From: Bradyrhizobium sp. 195
GTDB lineage: Bacteria > Pseudomonadota > Alphaproteobacteria > Rhizobiales > Xanthobacteraceae
DNA: 64,000 nt
Reading direction: 5' to 3'
NCBI RefSeq assembly: GCF_023101665.1
Contig: NZ_CP082161.1
Location: 7,484,501-7,548,500 of the forward strand
The position numbers were made by a program, and so were the translations under genes. The notes under the pieces are model-generated. The model had not been told where the DNA came from, made no database searches, and worked only from the letters and a program-made list of their open reading frames with translations. Each line of letters begins with the position of its first letter. Positions within the stretch are counted from its first letter, which is position 1. Positions 1 through 7,718 of the stretch are shown here, in pieces.

Positions 1-258
1 ATCGACAACCGCGTGGTGGTGATCGGGATCTCCGCCAACGGTCCGGCGGCGCGCGCCGAGCTCAAGACCGACGACATCATCCTCGCCGTCGACGGCGACA
101 AGGTCACGAGCCAGACCGCCTTCTACAAGAAGATGTGGTCGCTCGGCGCCGCCGGCGTCGACGTGCCGCTGACTGTGCATCACCAAGGCGTCACCTTCGA
201 CGTCACGGTGACCTCGACCGATCGCTTCAAGCTCTTAAAGGCGCCGAAGCTGCATTGA
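1..258 (+). CDS. PDZ-domain protein, C-terminal part (probable S1C/HtrA-like serine protease)
   Basis: The reading frame is open from base 1 and ends at TGA 256-258, so only the last 85 codons are present. They form one PDZ domain: the pattern 'NGPAARAELKTDDIILAVDG' is the usual PDZ core that binds exposed C-termini, followed by 'VPLTVHHQGVTFDVTV' strands. In S1C trypsin-like proteases the PDZ domain is C-terminal, which fits, but the catalytic domain lies outside the window, so protease identity is inferred. It would act in the periplasm. The stop is followed in the same frame by an open stretch that runs into the next entry, which lacks a good start of its own. Confidence 0.75.
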   Translation: MDNRVVVIGISANGPAARAELKTDDIILAVDGDKVTSQTAFYKKMWSLGAAGVDVPLTVHHQGVTFDVTVTSTDRFKLLKAPKLH

Positions 259-342
259 TCGGCACCACAGGATAAGCCTGAGCTGCGCGACCATGCGCTC
301 TCGAATATCGAGATCGCGGAGTACAATGACAGAATTGCCCGT

Positions 343-879
343 GTGGCGGCCGCAACTGATCCCGCCAATCAGGCGCTCGCCGACAGATCTGCGCAGGCCA
401 CGCAAGTGCTGCTTGCCTGCAAGAACGCCTCCACAAAAGACGATCCGGGAGGCAGCTTCAGCCTAGGCCGGGCTCAAATGGCGCTGTGGCTCGGCCTGTC
501 GATCGCGGGCTTCATCTTCATCTGGCTCACTCTGGGAATTTACAGAAACGTCATCACGGAAGCGATCCTCGTCCTGCTCGGCATCAACAGCGTGACGGGA
601 CTCACCGCCGTTATCCTGGACAGAGATGACCCCAACAAACCGGTCGAAAAGGAGATAACGAAAGGCTTCTGGGCCGATCGGATCTCGGACGGCGGCGGTC
701 CCAAGCTGCACAGAATCCAGATGATTGGCTGGACCGGCATCCTCGCGATCATCTTTGCCTGGAATGTCGTCGCGAATTTTATCTTCGTCGAATTCGACGC
801 CTATCTCCTCATGCACATGGGGATTGTCAATTCCGCGTACCTGGGATTTAAGACTCAGGAGACGGTGCCGGCCAAGTAG
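343..879 (+). CDS. Membrane protein of unknown function, probably truncated at its 5' end
   Basis: 178 codons from GTG 343. Two hydrophobic helices follow one another at about residues 47-67 and 72-88 ('SLGRAQMALWLGLSIAG' then 'TEAILVLLGINSVTGL'), with two more near the C-terminus. The 'S-L-x-R-x-Q-M' lead into the first helix resembles a family of uncharacterised alphaproteobacterial membrane proteins with an N-terminal helical region. No Shine-Dalgarno precedes GTG 343. The same frame is open back to 259 and would encode a plausible helical segment ('ELRDHALSNIEIAEYNDRIA'), but with no standard start codon. The gene has therefore probably lost its 5' end, or the preceding stop is recent. 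Confidence 0.5.
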   Translation: MAAATDPANQALADRSAQATQVLLACKNASTKDDPGGSFSLGRAQMALWLGLSIAGFIFIWLTLGIYRNVITEAILVLLGINSVTGLTAVILDRDDPNKPVEKEITKGFWADRISDGGGPKLHRIQMIGWTGILAIIFAWNVVANFIFVEFDAYLLMHMGIVNSAYLGFKTQETVPAK

Positions 880-941
880 CGCGGCCATATGGCCGGACAG
901 TTCGCGGCATCGACATTGCCCTACGTCCGGAGGAAGCCGCG

Positions 942-2012
942 ATGACCGAGGCCGTGATCGACGACATCGTGGCCGTGCTCCCGCCACTGCTCAATGCGCT
1001 GGAAGCGCTTGGATTTTTCCAACGGCATCTGCATCCGCCGGCCTTTGCTTCCGTCATGAACGCGATCGGCGCGCCGGACGAGGCACTGCAGGCCGGACGT
1101 ACCGCGATCGCGGATTGGCCGGACCAGTTCGCCGGCCTGCGCGAGCGACTGGATCGCGCCTGCGACGAGACGCTCGCCGCCTTTGCCGGCATTCGCGAGG
1201 TCGAGCGCGGCAATGGCGATCTCGTCGCGGTTTTCCGCGCGCTGCGCCACCTGCCGCGCGCGCAGGAGGCGCTTTACCTCCTTTCGGTGCAATTTCCACC
1301 GGTGAGCAGCTTCTTCCTCAACGACGCCAATCGCGAAAATGCGGATCTGTTGTCGCGGCTCGAAGTCGGCGGGCGCGACAATACCGGCATCTTCCACGAT
1401 CACAACGAGCCCGGCAGCCGCGGCGGCTTCTCGGTCTATGTGCCCGAATATTACACGGCCGATCGCGCCATGCCGCTGGTGATGGCGCTGCATGGCGGCA
1501 GCGGCAACGGCCGCGGCTTCCTGTGGAGCTGGCTGCGCGACGCCCGCAGCTGTGGTGCGATCCTGGTGGCGCCGACCGCGACCGGCCCGACCTGGGCGCT
1601 GATGGGCGACGATGCCGATACGCCCAATCTCATGCGCATTCTCGAAACCGTGCGCGGCCGTTGGACCGTCGATGCCTCGCGCATGCTGCTGACCGGCATG
1701 AGCGACGGCGGCACCTTCTGTTACGTGAGCGGGCTCGACGGAGCCTCGCCCTTCACCCATCTGGCGCCGGTGTCCGCAACCTTCCATCCGCTGATGGCGG
1801 AGATGGCCGACGCCCCGCGCCTGCAGAGGCTGCCTGTCTTCATCACTCACGGCAAGCTCGACTGGATGTTTCCCGTGCAGACCGCGCGCCAGACGCAGGC
1901 GGCGCTCACGGCGGCCGGCGCAGATGTCACCTATCGCGAGATCGACGACCTCAGCCACACCTATCCGCGCGAGATCAACGCGGAGCTGCTGGAGTGGCTG
2001 AATGGGACGTGA
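942..2012 (+). CDS. Alpha/beta-hydrolase, PHB-depolymerase/esterase-like
   Basis: 356 residues starting at ATG 942, seven bases after GGAGGAA. The C-terminal half is an alpha/beta-hydrolase: oxyanion-hole segment 'HGGSGNG' (184-190), nucleophile elbow 'GMSDGG' with Ser254, an acidic residue in 'HGKLDWMFP' (about 309) and a candidate catalytic His in 'DLSHTYP' (about 342). This layout is that of serine carboxyl esterases and polyhydroxybutyrate-depolymerase-like proteins. The N-terminal 140 residues are helical and unassigned. No signal peptide is visible, so it is probably cytoplasmic. Substrate unknown. The next gene follows 81 bases downstream on the same strand. Confidence 0.7.
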   Translation: MTEAVIDDIVAVLPPLLNALEALGFFQRHLHPPAFASVMNAIGAPDEALQAGRTAIADWPDQFAGLRERLDRACDETLAAFAGIREVERGNGDLVAVFRALRHLPRAQEALYLLSVQFPPVSSFFLNDANRENADLLSRLEVGGRDNTGIFHDHNEPGSRGGFSVYVPEYYTADRAMPLVMALHGGSGNGRGFLWSWLRDARSCGAILVAPTATGPTWALMGDDADTPNLMRILETVRGRWTVDASRMLLTGMSDGGTFCYVSGLDGASPFTHLAPVSATFHPLMAEMADAPRLQRLPVFITHGKLDWMFPVQTARQTQAALTAAGADVTYREIDDLSHTYPREINAELLEWLNGT

Positions 2013-2093
2013 ACGATCCGATCTTACCTGCGCCGTACTGCCGCGGAACCATCGCTCCGGGCCGACGTTATTGCCGGTCACCGGAGGTTCGCC

Positions 2094-2300
2094 ATGCAGA
2101 CTTTTTTCGGAATGATCCTGGGCGCGCTGCTGCTTGCGGGCGGCGTCTATGTCTATGATTCCATGCAGACGTCATCGGTTGCCAATGGCGAGGTGGCGAT
2201 CACGAATCGCACCATCGTGAACTGGGACGTGGCGAAGGCGGATTGGGATGCGCTGCGCGATCGCGCGCACAAGGACTGGGTCCGGATCTCGTCGAAGTAA
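2094..2300 (+). CDS. Small membrane-anchored hypothetical protein
   Basis: 68 residues. ATG 2094 follows GGAGG (2083-2087) at good spacing. The N-terminus 'MQTFFGMILGALLLAGGVYVY' is one hydrophobic helix with no clear cleavage site, so it is probably an inner-membrane anchor with a roughly 45-residue periplasmic tail rich in Trp, Asp and Lys. I do not recognise the family. It lies on the same strand as the upstream esterase and just before a hairpin. Confidence 0.65.
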   Translation: MQTFFGMILGALLLAGGVYVYDSMQTSSVANGEVAITNRTIVNWDVAKADWDALRDRAHKDWVRISSK

Positions 2301-2319
2301 CGATGCCCTATCATGAACG

Positions 2320-2352
2320 AGGCGCCGTCGCGGATCCGCGGCGGCGCCTTTG
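2320..2352 (+). terminator. Probable rho-independent terminator
   Basis: A 13-bp stem with one G-T pair (arms 2320-2332 and 2337-2349), loop GATC, then TTTGTGTT. It follows the 2094-2300 gene by 20 bases and separates it from the convergent DsbA-like gene. The T-run is imperfect. Confidence 0.5.
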
Positions 2353-2377
2353 TGTTGGCTACGATCAACGCTGCGCG

Positions 2378-3037
2378 TCAGTTCATCTTGGCCTTGCGGG
2401 CATCGGCGATGACCTGCTCGAACTCGGTCATGCTGAGCACGCCCGGTACGCGGTACTTGCCGACGATGAAGGATGGAGTGCCGCTGAAACTGAAGGCTTC
2501 AGCCTGCTCGTTGTTGCGCTTGAGCAGGGCGTCGATGTCGCTGCCATGGTCAGCAAGATCGCGTTTCAGGCGATCCATGTCGACGCCGGCGGCCGCCAGC
2601 AACTCGTTGATACGCGGCTCGGTCAGGCGTGAGCTGACGCCCATCAAGGCGTCATGGGCCGGATGGTACTTGTCCTGGAATTTCGCCGCGAGCGCGGTCC
2701 GCGCCGCAGTGACCGAGACCGGCCCGAGGATCGGCCAGTCCTTCATCACCAGCCGCACCTTGCCATCGTCCTGGACGACCTGGCGCAGCTCGGGCTCGAG
2801 CTTGCGGCAATAGGGGCAATTGTAGTCGGACCATTCGACGATGGTGACGTTGCCGTTGGGATTGCCGGCGACGGGCGTGTCGGGATCGCGCAGCACCTTG
2901 GCTTCGGTCAGCACCTCGTCATTATCGGCGGCTGCCCACGCCGAACTGATGCGGCCCGCCGCGAGGGCACCCGCCCCGATCAGCGTCAGCGCCGCGCGCC
3001 GCGTCGGCAGCAGGCCCTTATTCCCAAATCCAGCCAT
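2378..3037 (-). CDS. DsbA-family thiol:disulfide protein, probable Tat export
   Basis: 219 residues from ATG 3037, chosen because GGGACGAG precedes it; an upstream ATG at 3061 would add eight residues. The N-terminus has 'TRRAALTLIGAGALAAG', a twin-arginine-type signal with a cleavage region near 'SAWAAA'. The mature part has the thioredoxin active site 'CPYC' in 'WSDYNCPYCRK', a helical insertion and the cis-proline segment 'SGTPSFIVG'. It resembles DsbA/Com1-type periplasmic oxidoreductases. A DsbB-like protein is encoded at 7022-7561 but is not adjacent, so pairing is only possible. It is convergent with the 2094-2300 gene. Confidence 0.8.
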   Translation of the reverse strand: MAGFGNKGLLPTRRAALTLIGAGALAAGRISSAWAAADNDEVLTEAKVLRDPDTPVAGNPNGNVTIVEWSDYNCPYCRKLEPELRQVVQDDGKVRLVMKDWPILGPVSVTAARTALAAKFQDKYHPAHDALMGVSSRLTEPRINELLAAAGVDMDRLKRDLADHGSDIDALLKRNNEQAEAFSFSGTPSFIVGKYRVPGVLSMTEFEQVIADARKAKMN

Positions 3038-3133
3038 ATCTCGTCCCGTTTTCGGTCCCATCTCCCCGAATACGGTTCGGGACCGGAATTGTTACGCTCA
3101 TATAGAGCGTTGCGGGCGTAAAGTCATCGCGTG

Positions 3134-3577
3134 CTAGGCGCGGGGCAGCATCGCCATCAGCGTTCCGGTCATGGTGGCGATCGATGTGGTCTTGCCTTCG
3201 TGCTCGGCAAAGGCCCTGGCCTCGCAGAAGGTCAGCGTGCGGCCGGGCTTCACCACCTCCGCCTTGAAGACGAAGCGTTCGCCGCGGGCGGGCGCAAGCA
3301 GCGTGGTCTTGAACTCGACGGTGAGGATGTCAGCCTCGGGTGGCATCAGGGTGAAGGCGGCGACACCGCAGGCATTGTCCAGGCCTGCCGTGATGATGCC
3401 GGCATGGACAAACCCGTTTTGTTGCGTGAAGGCCGGCGAATGCAGCATTGCCAATTCGACCTCGCCCGGCGAAAGGCGGACGATCACGACGCCGAGCGTG
3501 CGCATCGCCGGCTGACCGTCGAACAAGGCAATGGCAGCCGCGCGATAGCCCGGATTTTTCGGCTCGAACGCCGCCAT
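3134..3577 (-). CDS. PaaI-family hotdog thioesterase
   Basis: 147 residues with the PaaI-type hotdog pattern: 'FVHAGIITAGLDNACGVAAF' holds the family's HxG turn and the helix carrying the catalytic acid, followed by strands 'DILTVEFKTTLLAPARGE'. Such enzymes hydrolyse acyl-CoA or aryl-CoA thioesters in the cytoplasm. ATG 3577 lies three bases after the stop of the upstream thioesterase gene, so the two are surely cotranscribed. Substrate unknown. Together with the TetR regulator they suggest a small acyl-CoA housekeeping or degradation module. Confidence 0.8.
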   Translation of the reverse strand: MAAFEPKNPGYRAAAIALFDGQPAMRTLGVVIVRLSPGEVELAMLHSPAFTQQNGFVHAGIITAGLDNACGVAAFTLMPPEADILTVEFKTTLLAPARGERFVFKAEVVKPGRTLTFCEARAFAEHEGKTTSIATMTGTLMAMLPRA

Positions 3578-3580
3578 GGC

Positions 3581-4009
3581 TCAGACCTCGGCCGGTTCGG
3601 CAAGATGCCTCAAGGCGGTTTGGCGGATCGCATCCGCGAACGGCGCCGACTTCCGCAACCCACGATCCATGTGCACGGCGGTAATCTCGCAAGTCGCGGC
3701 GATTTCGCCGGTCTCCGCGTTCCTCATCTCGTGCCGGAACCGGATCGATTTGTCGCTGATCTCGAGCAGGTGACTGCGGATCTCGACGATGTCGCCGGCG
3801 AGCAGCTCGCGCCTGTAGGTGATGTTCTGCTGGACCGCCGCCATGCCGCGGCCGGAACTGCGCAAGTAACTCGGCGTCAGCCCAAGGCGGGCGAACAAAT
3901 TCCAATTGGCCTCGTCCAATTTGCCGACATACCACATGATGTTCATGTGGCCGACATGATCGCATTGCCACGGATAGACCGTGCCGCGATAGGTCGCCTC
4001 CTGCGCCAT
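3581..4009 (-). CDS. 4HBT/YbgC-like acyl-CoA thioesterase
   Basis: 142 residues. 'YPWQCDHVGHMNIMWYVGKLDEA' near the N-terminus is the 4-hydroxybenzoyl-CoA-thioesterase-type motif, with the Asp of 'CDHVGHMN' at the usual catalytic position, followed by hotdog strands. ATG 4009 has GAGGAA (4014-4020, minus strand) upstream. It is the first gene of a leftward two-gene unit with the PaaI-like thioesterase, and is divergent from a TetR gene. Both promoters must lie in 4010-4122, which carries a duplicated palindrome, so TetR control is the simplest reading. Confidence 0.8.
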   Translation of the reverse strand: MAQEATYRGTVYPWQCDHVGHMNIMWYVGKLDEANWNLFARLGLTPSYLRSSGRGMAAVQQNITYRRELLAGDIVEIRSHLLEISDKSIRFRHEMRNAETGEIAATCEITAVHMDRGLRKSAPFADAIRQTALRHLAEPAEV

Positions 4010-4048
4010 CGCAATTCCTCCTGCCCTGTTCCGCCTTCGGCGGCTTCT

Positions 4049-4066
4049 TGATACGGTAGCGTATCA
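4049..4066. promoter_or_regulatory. Candidate TetR operator, copy 1
   Basis: TGATACGGTAGCGTATCA has perfect 7-bp arms (TGATACG/CGTATCA) around GTAG. It sits in the 113-bp gap between the divergent thioesterase and TetR genes and is repeated 35 bp to the right. Confidence 0.7.
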
Positions 4067-4083
4067 GGGCTCCGTCGCGCTAG

Positions 4084-4101
4084 CAATACGGCACCGTATC
4101 A
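4084..4101. promoter_or_regulatory. Candidate TetR operator, copy 2
   Basis: CAATACGGCACCGTATCA matches copy 1 at 14 of 18 positions. Its core ATACGG-CA-CCGTAT (4086-4099) is a perfect palindrome. It ends 21 bases before the TetR start codon, where binding would block the regulator's own transcription or translation start. Confidence 0.7.
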
Positions 4102-4122
4102 AGAATCTGCGAGGCTTCCTTC

Positions 4123-4671
4123 ATGAGCGACGGCAAGGGCGATGTCTGGGTCGAGGCGGGGTTTGCCGAGCTCGCCCGCTCGGGGGTCGAGGGTGTCAGG
4201 GTCGAGGTGCTCGCCAAGAGCCTCGGCGTCACCAAGGGCGGCTTCTACCGCCGCTTCGCCGACCGCGCCGCGCTGCTCGACGCCATGCTGCAACGCTGGC
4301 GCGAGGAGCGCGCAGCCTCGATCGCAGAGCAGACGCGCCTCGACGGTCAAGAGCCTCGCGAACGGCTGAAGGCGGTGATCCAGCTCTATTCGGAGCGGCT
4401 CAATCCGGAAGCCATGGCGATCGAGCTCGCGATCCGGCAATGGGCCCGCTCGGACGAGAGTGCCGCGGCGGCGGTGGCGGGCGTGGACGCCGCGCGGCTC
4501 AAGCACGTGGCCGAGCTCTATCGCGCGACCGGGCTTGCGGCCGAGGAGGCAGAGGCGCAGGCCTTCCTGTTCTACTGCTTCATCTTCGGCCAGAGCCTCT
4601 TGTTCGTCGAGTGCGGCCCGCGCAAGCGGGCGCAACTGGTGGCGAAATCGGCCGAAAAGCTGCTCGACTAG
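4123..4671 (+). CDS. TetR-family transcriptional regulator
   Basis: 182 residues. The N-terminal helix-turn-helix is typical TetR: 'VRVEVLAKSLGVTKGGFYRR' ends in the recognition helix with the G-F-Y-R-R/F signature. The remaining 130 residues are the helical ligand-binding and dimer domain with Ala/Glu-rich helices. It is divergent from two thioesterase genes and is preceded by two near-identical palindromes (4049-4066, 4084-4101), its likely operators. The inducer may be an acyl-CoA or a hydrophobic acid, inferred only from the neighbours. The Shine-Dalgarno is weak (GAGG at 4111). Confidence 0.85.
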   Translation: MSDGKGDVWVEAGFAELARSGVEGVRVEVLAKSLGVTKGGFYRRFADRAALLDAMLQRWREERAASIAEQTRLDGQEPRERLKAVIQLYSERLNPEAMAIELAIRQWARSDESAAAAVAGVDAARLKHVAELYRATGLAAEEAEAQAFLFYCFIFGQSLLFVECGPRKRAQLVAKSAEKLLD

Positions 4672-4689
4672 ACGATCGGCTCACGAGAA

Positions 4690-4714
4690 ATGGCCGGAGC
4701 TCAGCTCCGGCCAT
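4690..4714. terminator. Hairpin between convergent genes (possible bidirectional terminator)
   Basis: Perfect 11-bp stem (4690-4700 with 4704-4714) and a TCA loop, between the stops of the TetR gene (+) and the secreted protein gene (-). Neither side has a good T-run, so termination is inferred from position. Confidence 0.4.
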
Positions 4715-4738
4715 CGCATTGTCGCGTTAGGTCGGAGC

Positions 4739-5230
4739 TCAGGCGGCGCCCTTCAGCTTCTTGGTGCATTCGCTGTAATAGCCGCCGCCCTTCTGTATCC
4801 ACTTCAAGCCGCCGTTGCCGTTGGTGGTCTTGTTGGCGTTGTACTGGTCGACGCAGGTGTGCAGGCGGGCCTTGCCGGCGGTCTCCTTGGCATATTTCGG
4901 ATCGACCGCGTTCGGATAGATCGCCGGACCGGCCGGCAGCGTCGGCATGGCGGCGGGGGCAGCCTCCTTCTTCGCCTGCTTCGGCTCGGCGGGAGCTGCG
5001 GGCGCAGCCGGAGCCGCCGCAGTAGGCGCAGCCGCAGGCGTTGCGTCAGCACCGCACTGAGCTTTGCGGAAATCATTCCACTTCATGGTACCGAGCGAGC
5101 CGTCCTTCTTGGCCGCCTGATATTTCGCGCTGCATTCCTGCGAGGTCAGCGCCTGCGCCGGCGCGCTCGCCATGAATGCGACGACGCCCGACGCTGCAAT
5201 CACGCACAACAATTTCGATTGAATGGTCAT
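4739..5230 (-). CDS. Secreted Ala/Pro-rich hypothetical protein with conserved cysteines
   Basis: 163 residues. Sec signal peptide at 1-27 ('LLCVIAASGVVAFMASAPAQA'). The mature part has three zones: 'SQECSAKYQAAKKDG...WNDFRKAQCG' (about 29-58), an Ala/Pro-rich linker with 'APAAPAAPAEPKQAKKEA', and a second Cys-containing zone, 'ARLHTCVDQYNANK...GGGYYSECTKKLKG'. Four mature cysteines could form two disulfides. Similar proteins are common in Bradyrhizobium, but no function is known to me. It is probably periplasmic. Confidence 0.75.
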   Translation of the reverse strand: MTIQSKLLCVIAASGVVAFMASAPAQALTSQECSAKYQAAKKDGSLGTMKWNDFRKAQCGADATPAAAPTAAAPAAPAAPAEPKQAKKEAAPAAMPTLPAGPAIYPNAVDPKYAKETAGKARLHTCVDQYNANKTTNGNGGLKWIQKGGGYYSECTKKLKGAA

Positions 5231-5431
5231 CCTTGGTCCTCCTCCTTGGTCTTCCTCGACGGAAGTGAAACGAAGATTGCTATCCTAGCGTGCCGGTCGC
5301 CCGCGACAAGGATGCGATGCGTTGCGCCGGCAAAATATAGTGATCCCGTCGTTCTCATCATTCATGTCGCGTTCAGCAACGCAGGCCGACGGTCCCAGCC
5401 CTTCGCAATTCTCGCAAGCAGAGTGCAACAC

Positions 5432-5713
5432 ATGACCTTCACGTCCCGCCTCGCCGCCGTCGCTCTCGCCTCCCTGCTCCTCAGCGGCACTGCCTTCGCA
5501 CAGACCGCCGCGCCGGCAACCAAGCCCGATGCAGCCGCCATTGCCGACAGGAAGGCGCCGAAGGAGCGTTCGGCGGAATCGCTCGAATGCTCCAAGCAGG
5601 CGGACGCCAAGGGATTGAAGGGCAAGGAGCGCAAGAAATTCCGCCGCGAGTGCAAGAAGGAAGCGAGGGCTGGCACCGCGGCGCCCGCCGCCCCTGCCGC
5701 CGACAAGAAGTAA
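5432..5713 (+). CDS. PsiF-like secreted small protein
   Basis: 93 residues from ATG 5432, chosen because it opens a clean signal peptide ('LAAVALASLLLSGTAFA'); the frame is open much further upstream but without coding character. 'LECSKQADAKGLKGKERKKF' followed by 'RRECKKEA' matches the PsiF repeat (C-x-A-x-x-K-G-L-x-G-x-x-R-x-x-F-x-x-x-C). PsiF in E. coli is phosphate-starvation-inducible and of unknown function. Low-complexity Ala/Pro/Lys ends flank the repeat. It is divergent from the 4739-5230 gene. Confidence 0.75.
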   Translation: MTFTSRLAAVALASLLLSGTAFAQTAAPATKPDAAAIADRKAPKERSAESLECSKQADAKGLKGKERKKFRRECKKEARAGTAAPAAPAADKK

Positions 5714-5812
5714 GTCCGCCGCGATCCTCCATTTGCATCAGACAGAGGCGCACGCATTGCGGCATGACGAGCCTGCAATTGTGCGCCTCTCGCTGATTTG
5801 CGATAAGGTGGC

Positions 5813-6901
5813 GTGAAGCAAATCACCGCCTCCCCGCCGTTCGAATGGCTCAGCCGCGCCAAGCTCTTGAGCGCGGCGGAGACGCTCGTCATCGGCACCG
5901 CCGGAGGCCTGTTGTTTCTGCTCGCCGGCCTTCCCGGCGGGCTGATCTCGGGCTCGATGATCGCGGTCGGGATCGCCGCAATCGCCGGCCGCCAATTGTC
6001 GCTGCCGCCGCTCCTGACCCAGACTGTGCTGGTGCTGCTCGGCATTTCGCTGGGCTCGGTGGTCTCGCGCCATCTGCTTCAACAGGTCGGCGCCTACCCG
6101 CTCACCATCGGCCTGCTTGCGCTCGCAACCTTCTGCTCGACCTTCGGCTCGAGCTATTATCTCCAGCGCGTCCATGGCTGGGACCGCACCTCGGCCTTCC
6201 TTGCCGGCAGTCCCGGCGCGCTGTCGCAGATCACGATTCTGGCGGTCGAGCGCGGCGCCGACCTGCCGGGCATCGCGGTGGTGCAGACCATGCGCGTCAT
6301 CATCCTCACCGCGGCACTGCCGATGGTGCTGGCGATCGCGGGCGTCGCCCCCTCCGCCGCGCCGTCGCTGACGACCGCAACGATCGCCTCGCCGCTCGAC
6401 CTTGTCGAGCTGGCCGCCGCCTCGCTGGCCATGGCGCTGCTCTTGCGGCTGATCAAGTTTCCGGCGAGCTGGATGTTCGGCGCCATGATCGCCTCCAGCG
6501 TGCTGCATGGCGCCGGCTGGGTCGAGGGCGGCCTGCCGGACTGGGTCCGCGGCGTGGCGCTGATCGGGATCGGCGCGCTGATCGGCAGCCGTTTCGCGCG
6601 GATGCGGATCAAGACGCTCGCGGGCCACATCAACGCGGCGCTGGGCTCGTTCACCGTGGCGATCGCCGTCTCCGCCATTTTCGTCGGCATCGTCGCGCTG
6701 ACCACGCAGGTGAAGTTCTCCGACGTCGTCGTCGCCTTCGCGCCGGGAGCGATGGACGCCATGCTGGCGCTGGCGCTGACCTTGCACATCGACCCGATCT
6801 TCGTCGGCGCTCACCACCTGTCGCGCTTCGTGTTCGTGACGATCGCGACGCCGGGCATCGTGCATCTGTTCGGACGCACCCAGGACGACGTGGACGATTG
6901 A
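5813..6901 (+). CDS. AbrB-type integral membrane protein (putative ammonia monooxygenase family)
   Basis: 362 residues from GTG 5813 (AAGG at 5805). Nine or ten hydrophobic helices in two similar halves; the first begins 'GTAGGLLFLLAGLPGGLISG' and the second half repeats the 'FPASWMFGAMIASSVLHGAG' type of pattern, as in the AbrB duplication family (PF05145). Proteins of this family are labelled ammonia monooxygenase in databases without evidence of that activity; transport or regulation is more likely. It is probably monocistronic and ends before a dispersed repeat. Confidence 0.75.
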   Translation: MKQITASPPFEWLSRAKLLSAAETLVIGTAGGLLFLLAGLPGGLISGSMIAVGIAAIAGRQLSLPPLLTQTVLVLLGISLGSVVSRHLLQQVGAYPLTIGLLALATFCSTFGSSYYLQRVHGWDRTSAFLAGSPGALSQITILAVERGADLPGIAVVQTMRVIILTAALPMVLAIAGVAPSAAPSLTTATIASPLDLVELAAASLAMALLLRLIKFPASWMFGAMIASSVLHGAGWVEGGLPDWVRGVALIGIGALIGSRFARMRIKTLAGHINAALGSFTVAIAVSAIFVGIVALTTQVKFSDVVVAFAPGAMDAMLALALTLHIDPIFVGAHHLSRFVFVTIATPGIVHLFGRTQDDVDD

Positions 6902-6934
6902 AGGAGCGCGGCTCGCGTCGCGAACTCCGCTCTC

Positions 6935-7012
6935 GGTGGGTGGGCAAAGGCGCAATTGCGCCGTGCCCACCATTCAGAGGTGGTGGGCACGCTGCGCTTT
7001 GCTCACCCTACG
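6935..7012. repeat. Dispersed inverted repeat, GTGGGCAAAG family, copy A
   Basis: Left arm around GTGGGCAAAGGCGCAA...GTGCCCACC, right arm GGTGGGCACGCTGCGCTTTG...CACCCTAC; the arms are complementary with small differences. A second copy lies at 50656-50788. The element sits between convergent genes here, so a transcript would fold into a long hairpin. Confidence 0.75.
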
Positions 7013-7021
7013 ACAGGTTGC

Positions 7022-7561
7022 CTAGCGCTTCGCCGTCCGCATAAATCCCCACGCCGCGATCGCAGCCATGAGCAGCGAGATAAGCACGTTGTAGCCGGCG
7101 AGCGAGAGGCCGAGGAAGCGCCACTGCACCTCGTCGCAGCGCACCACCTTCACGGTGTCGAGCTTTGAAAAGAGATCGCCGGCGTTGCCGAGGTTGACGA
7201 CGGGACCGGTGCAATCGGTCGGCCCCTTCCAAAACCCCCATTCGACGCCGGAATGGTAGGCGCCGAGACCGGCATTTGCGAGCGTCGCCAGCGCGAGGAT
7301 CGCGAGCCCGGCCAGCAACAGCGGCCGCGGCGCGCCGGCTCGTGCCGCGATCGCCGTGAGCGCCCCGAGCGGGATCGCGAGGTAATAGGCGTAGCGCTGC
7401 TCCAGGCAGAGCGGGCAGGGCAGGATCTCCAGCACGAGCTGGAAGAACCAGGCGCCCGCGATGGTCGCAGCCGCGATCAGCGTGACGAGCAGCGAGGCCG
7501 TCAGCGCGGAGCCGCCGGCAGCCGGCTTGAACGCAGGTATCGCGGCACTCTGGGTCGTCAC
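7022..7561 (-). CDS. dsbB: Disulfide bond formation protein B
   Basis: 179 residues with four predicted transmembrane helices. The first cysteine pair is 'CPLCLEQR' in 'LEILPCPLCLEQRYAYY', the DsbB quinone-linked active site; the second periplasmic loop has 'GPTDCTGPVV' and a further Cys in 'KVVRCDEVQW'. DsbB reoxidises DsbA and passes electrons to ubiquinone in the inner membrane. A DsbA-like gene at 2378-3037 is a possible partner. The first 20 residues are polar and the start may be internal. Confidence 0.85.
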   Translation of the reverse strand: MTTQSAAIPAFKPAAGGSALTASLLVTLIAAATIAGAWFFQLVLEILPCPLCLEQRYAYYLAIPLGALTAIAARAGAPRPLLLAGLAILALATLANAGLGAYHSGVEWGFWKGPTDCTGPVVNLGNAGDLFSKLDTVKVVRCDEVQWRFLGLSLAGYNVLISLLMAAIAAWGFMRTAKR

Positions 7562-7718
7562 GGCAGCCTCTTTCCGATGGGTCGCGCCCTTAAGCCTCTA
7601 GCTCCGGTCCATGCGGCTGTCGAGAACGGGCGGGATCACTTTGGCGCGGGTTGACCCCGCTTTGTCCATGGCTATAGTCCGCCGGCTTCGCGACGCTCCC
7701 TTCAAGGGCCGACCGAGG

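Noticed and set aside
4460..5713. 417-codon frame ending in the PsiF-like gene
   Set aside because: The first 324 codons are out of frame with TetR and antisense to the secreted protein gene; the real start is the signal peptide Met at 5432.
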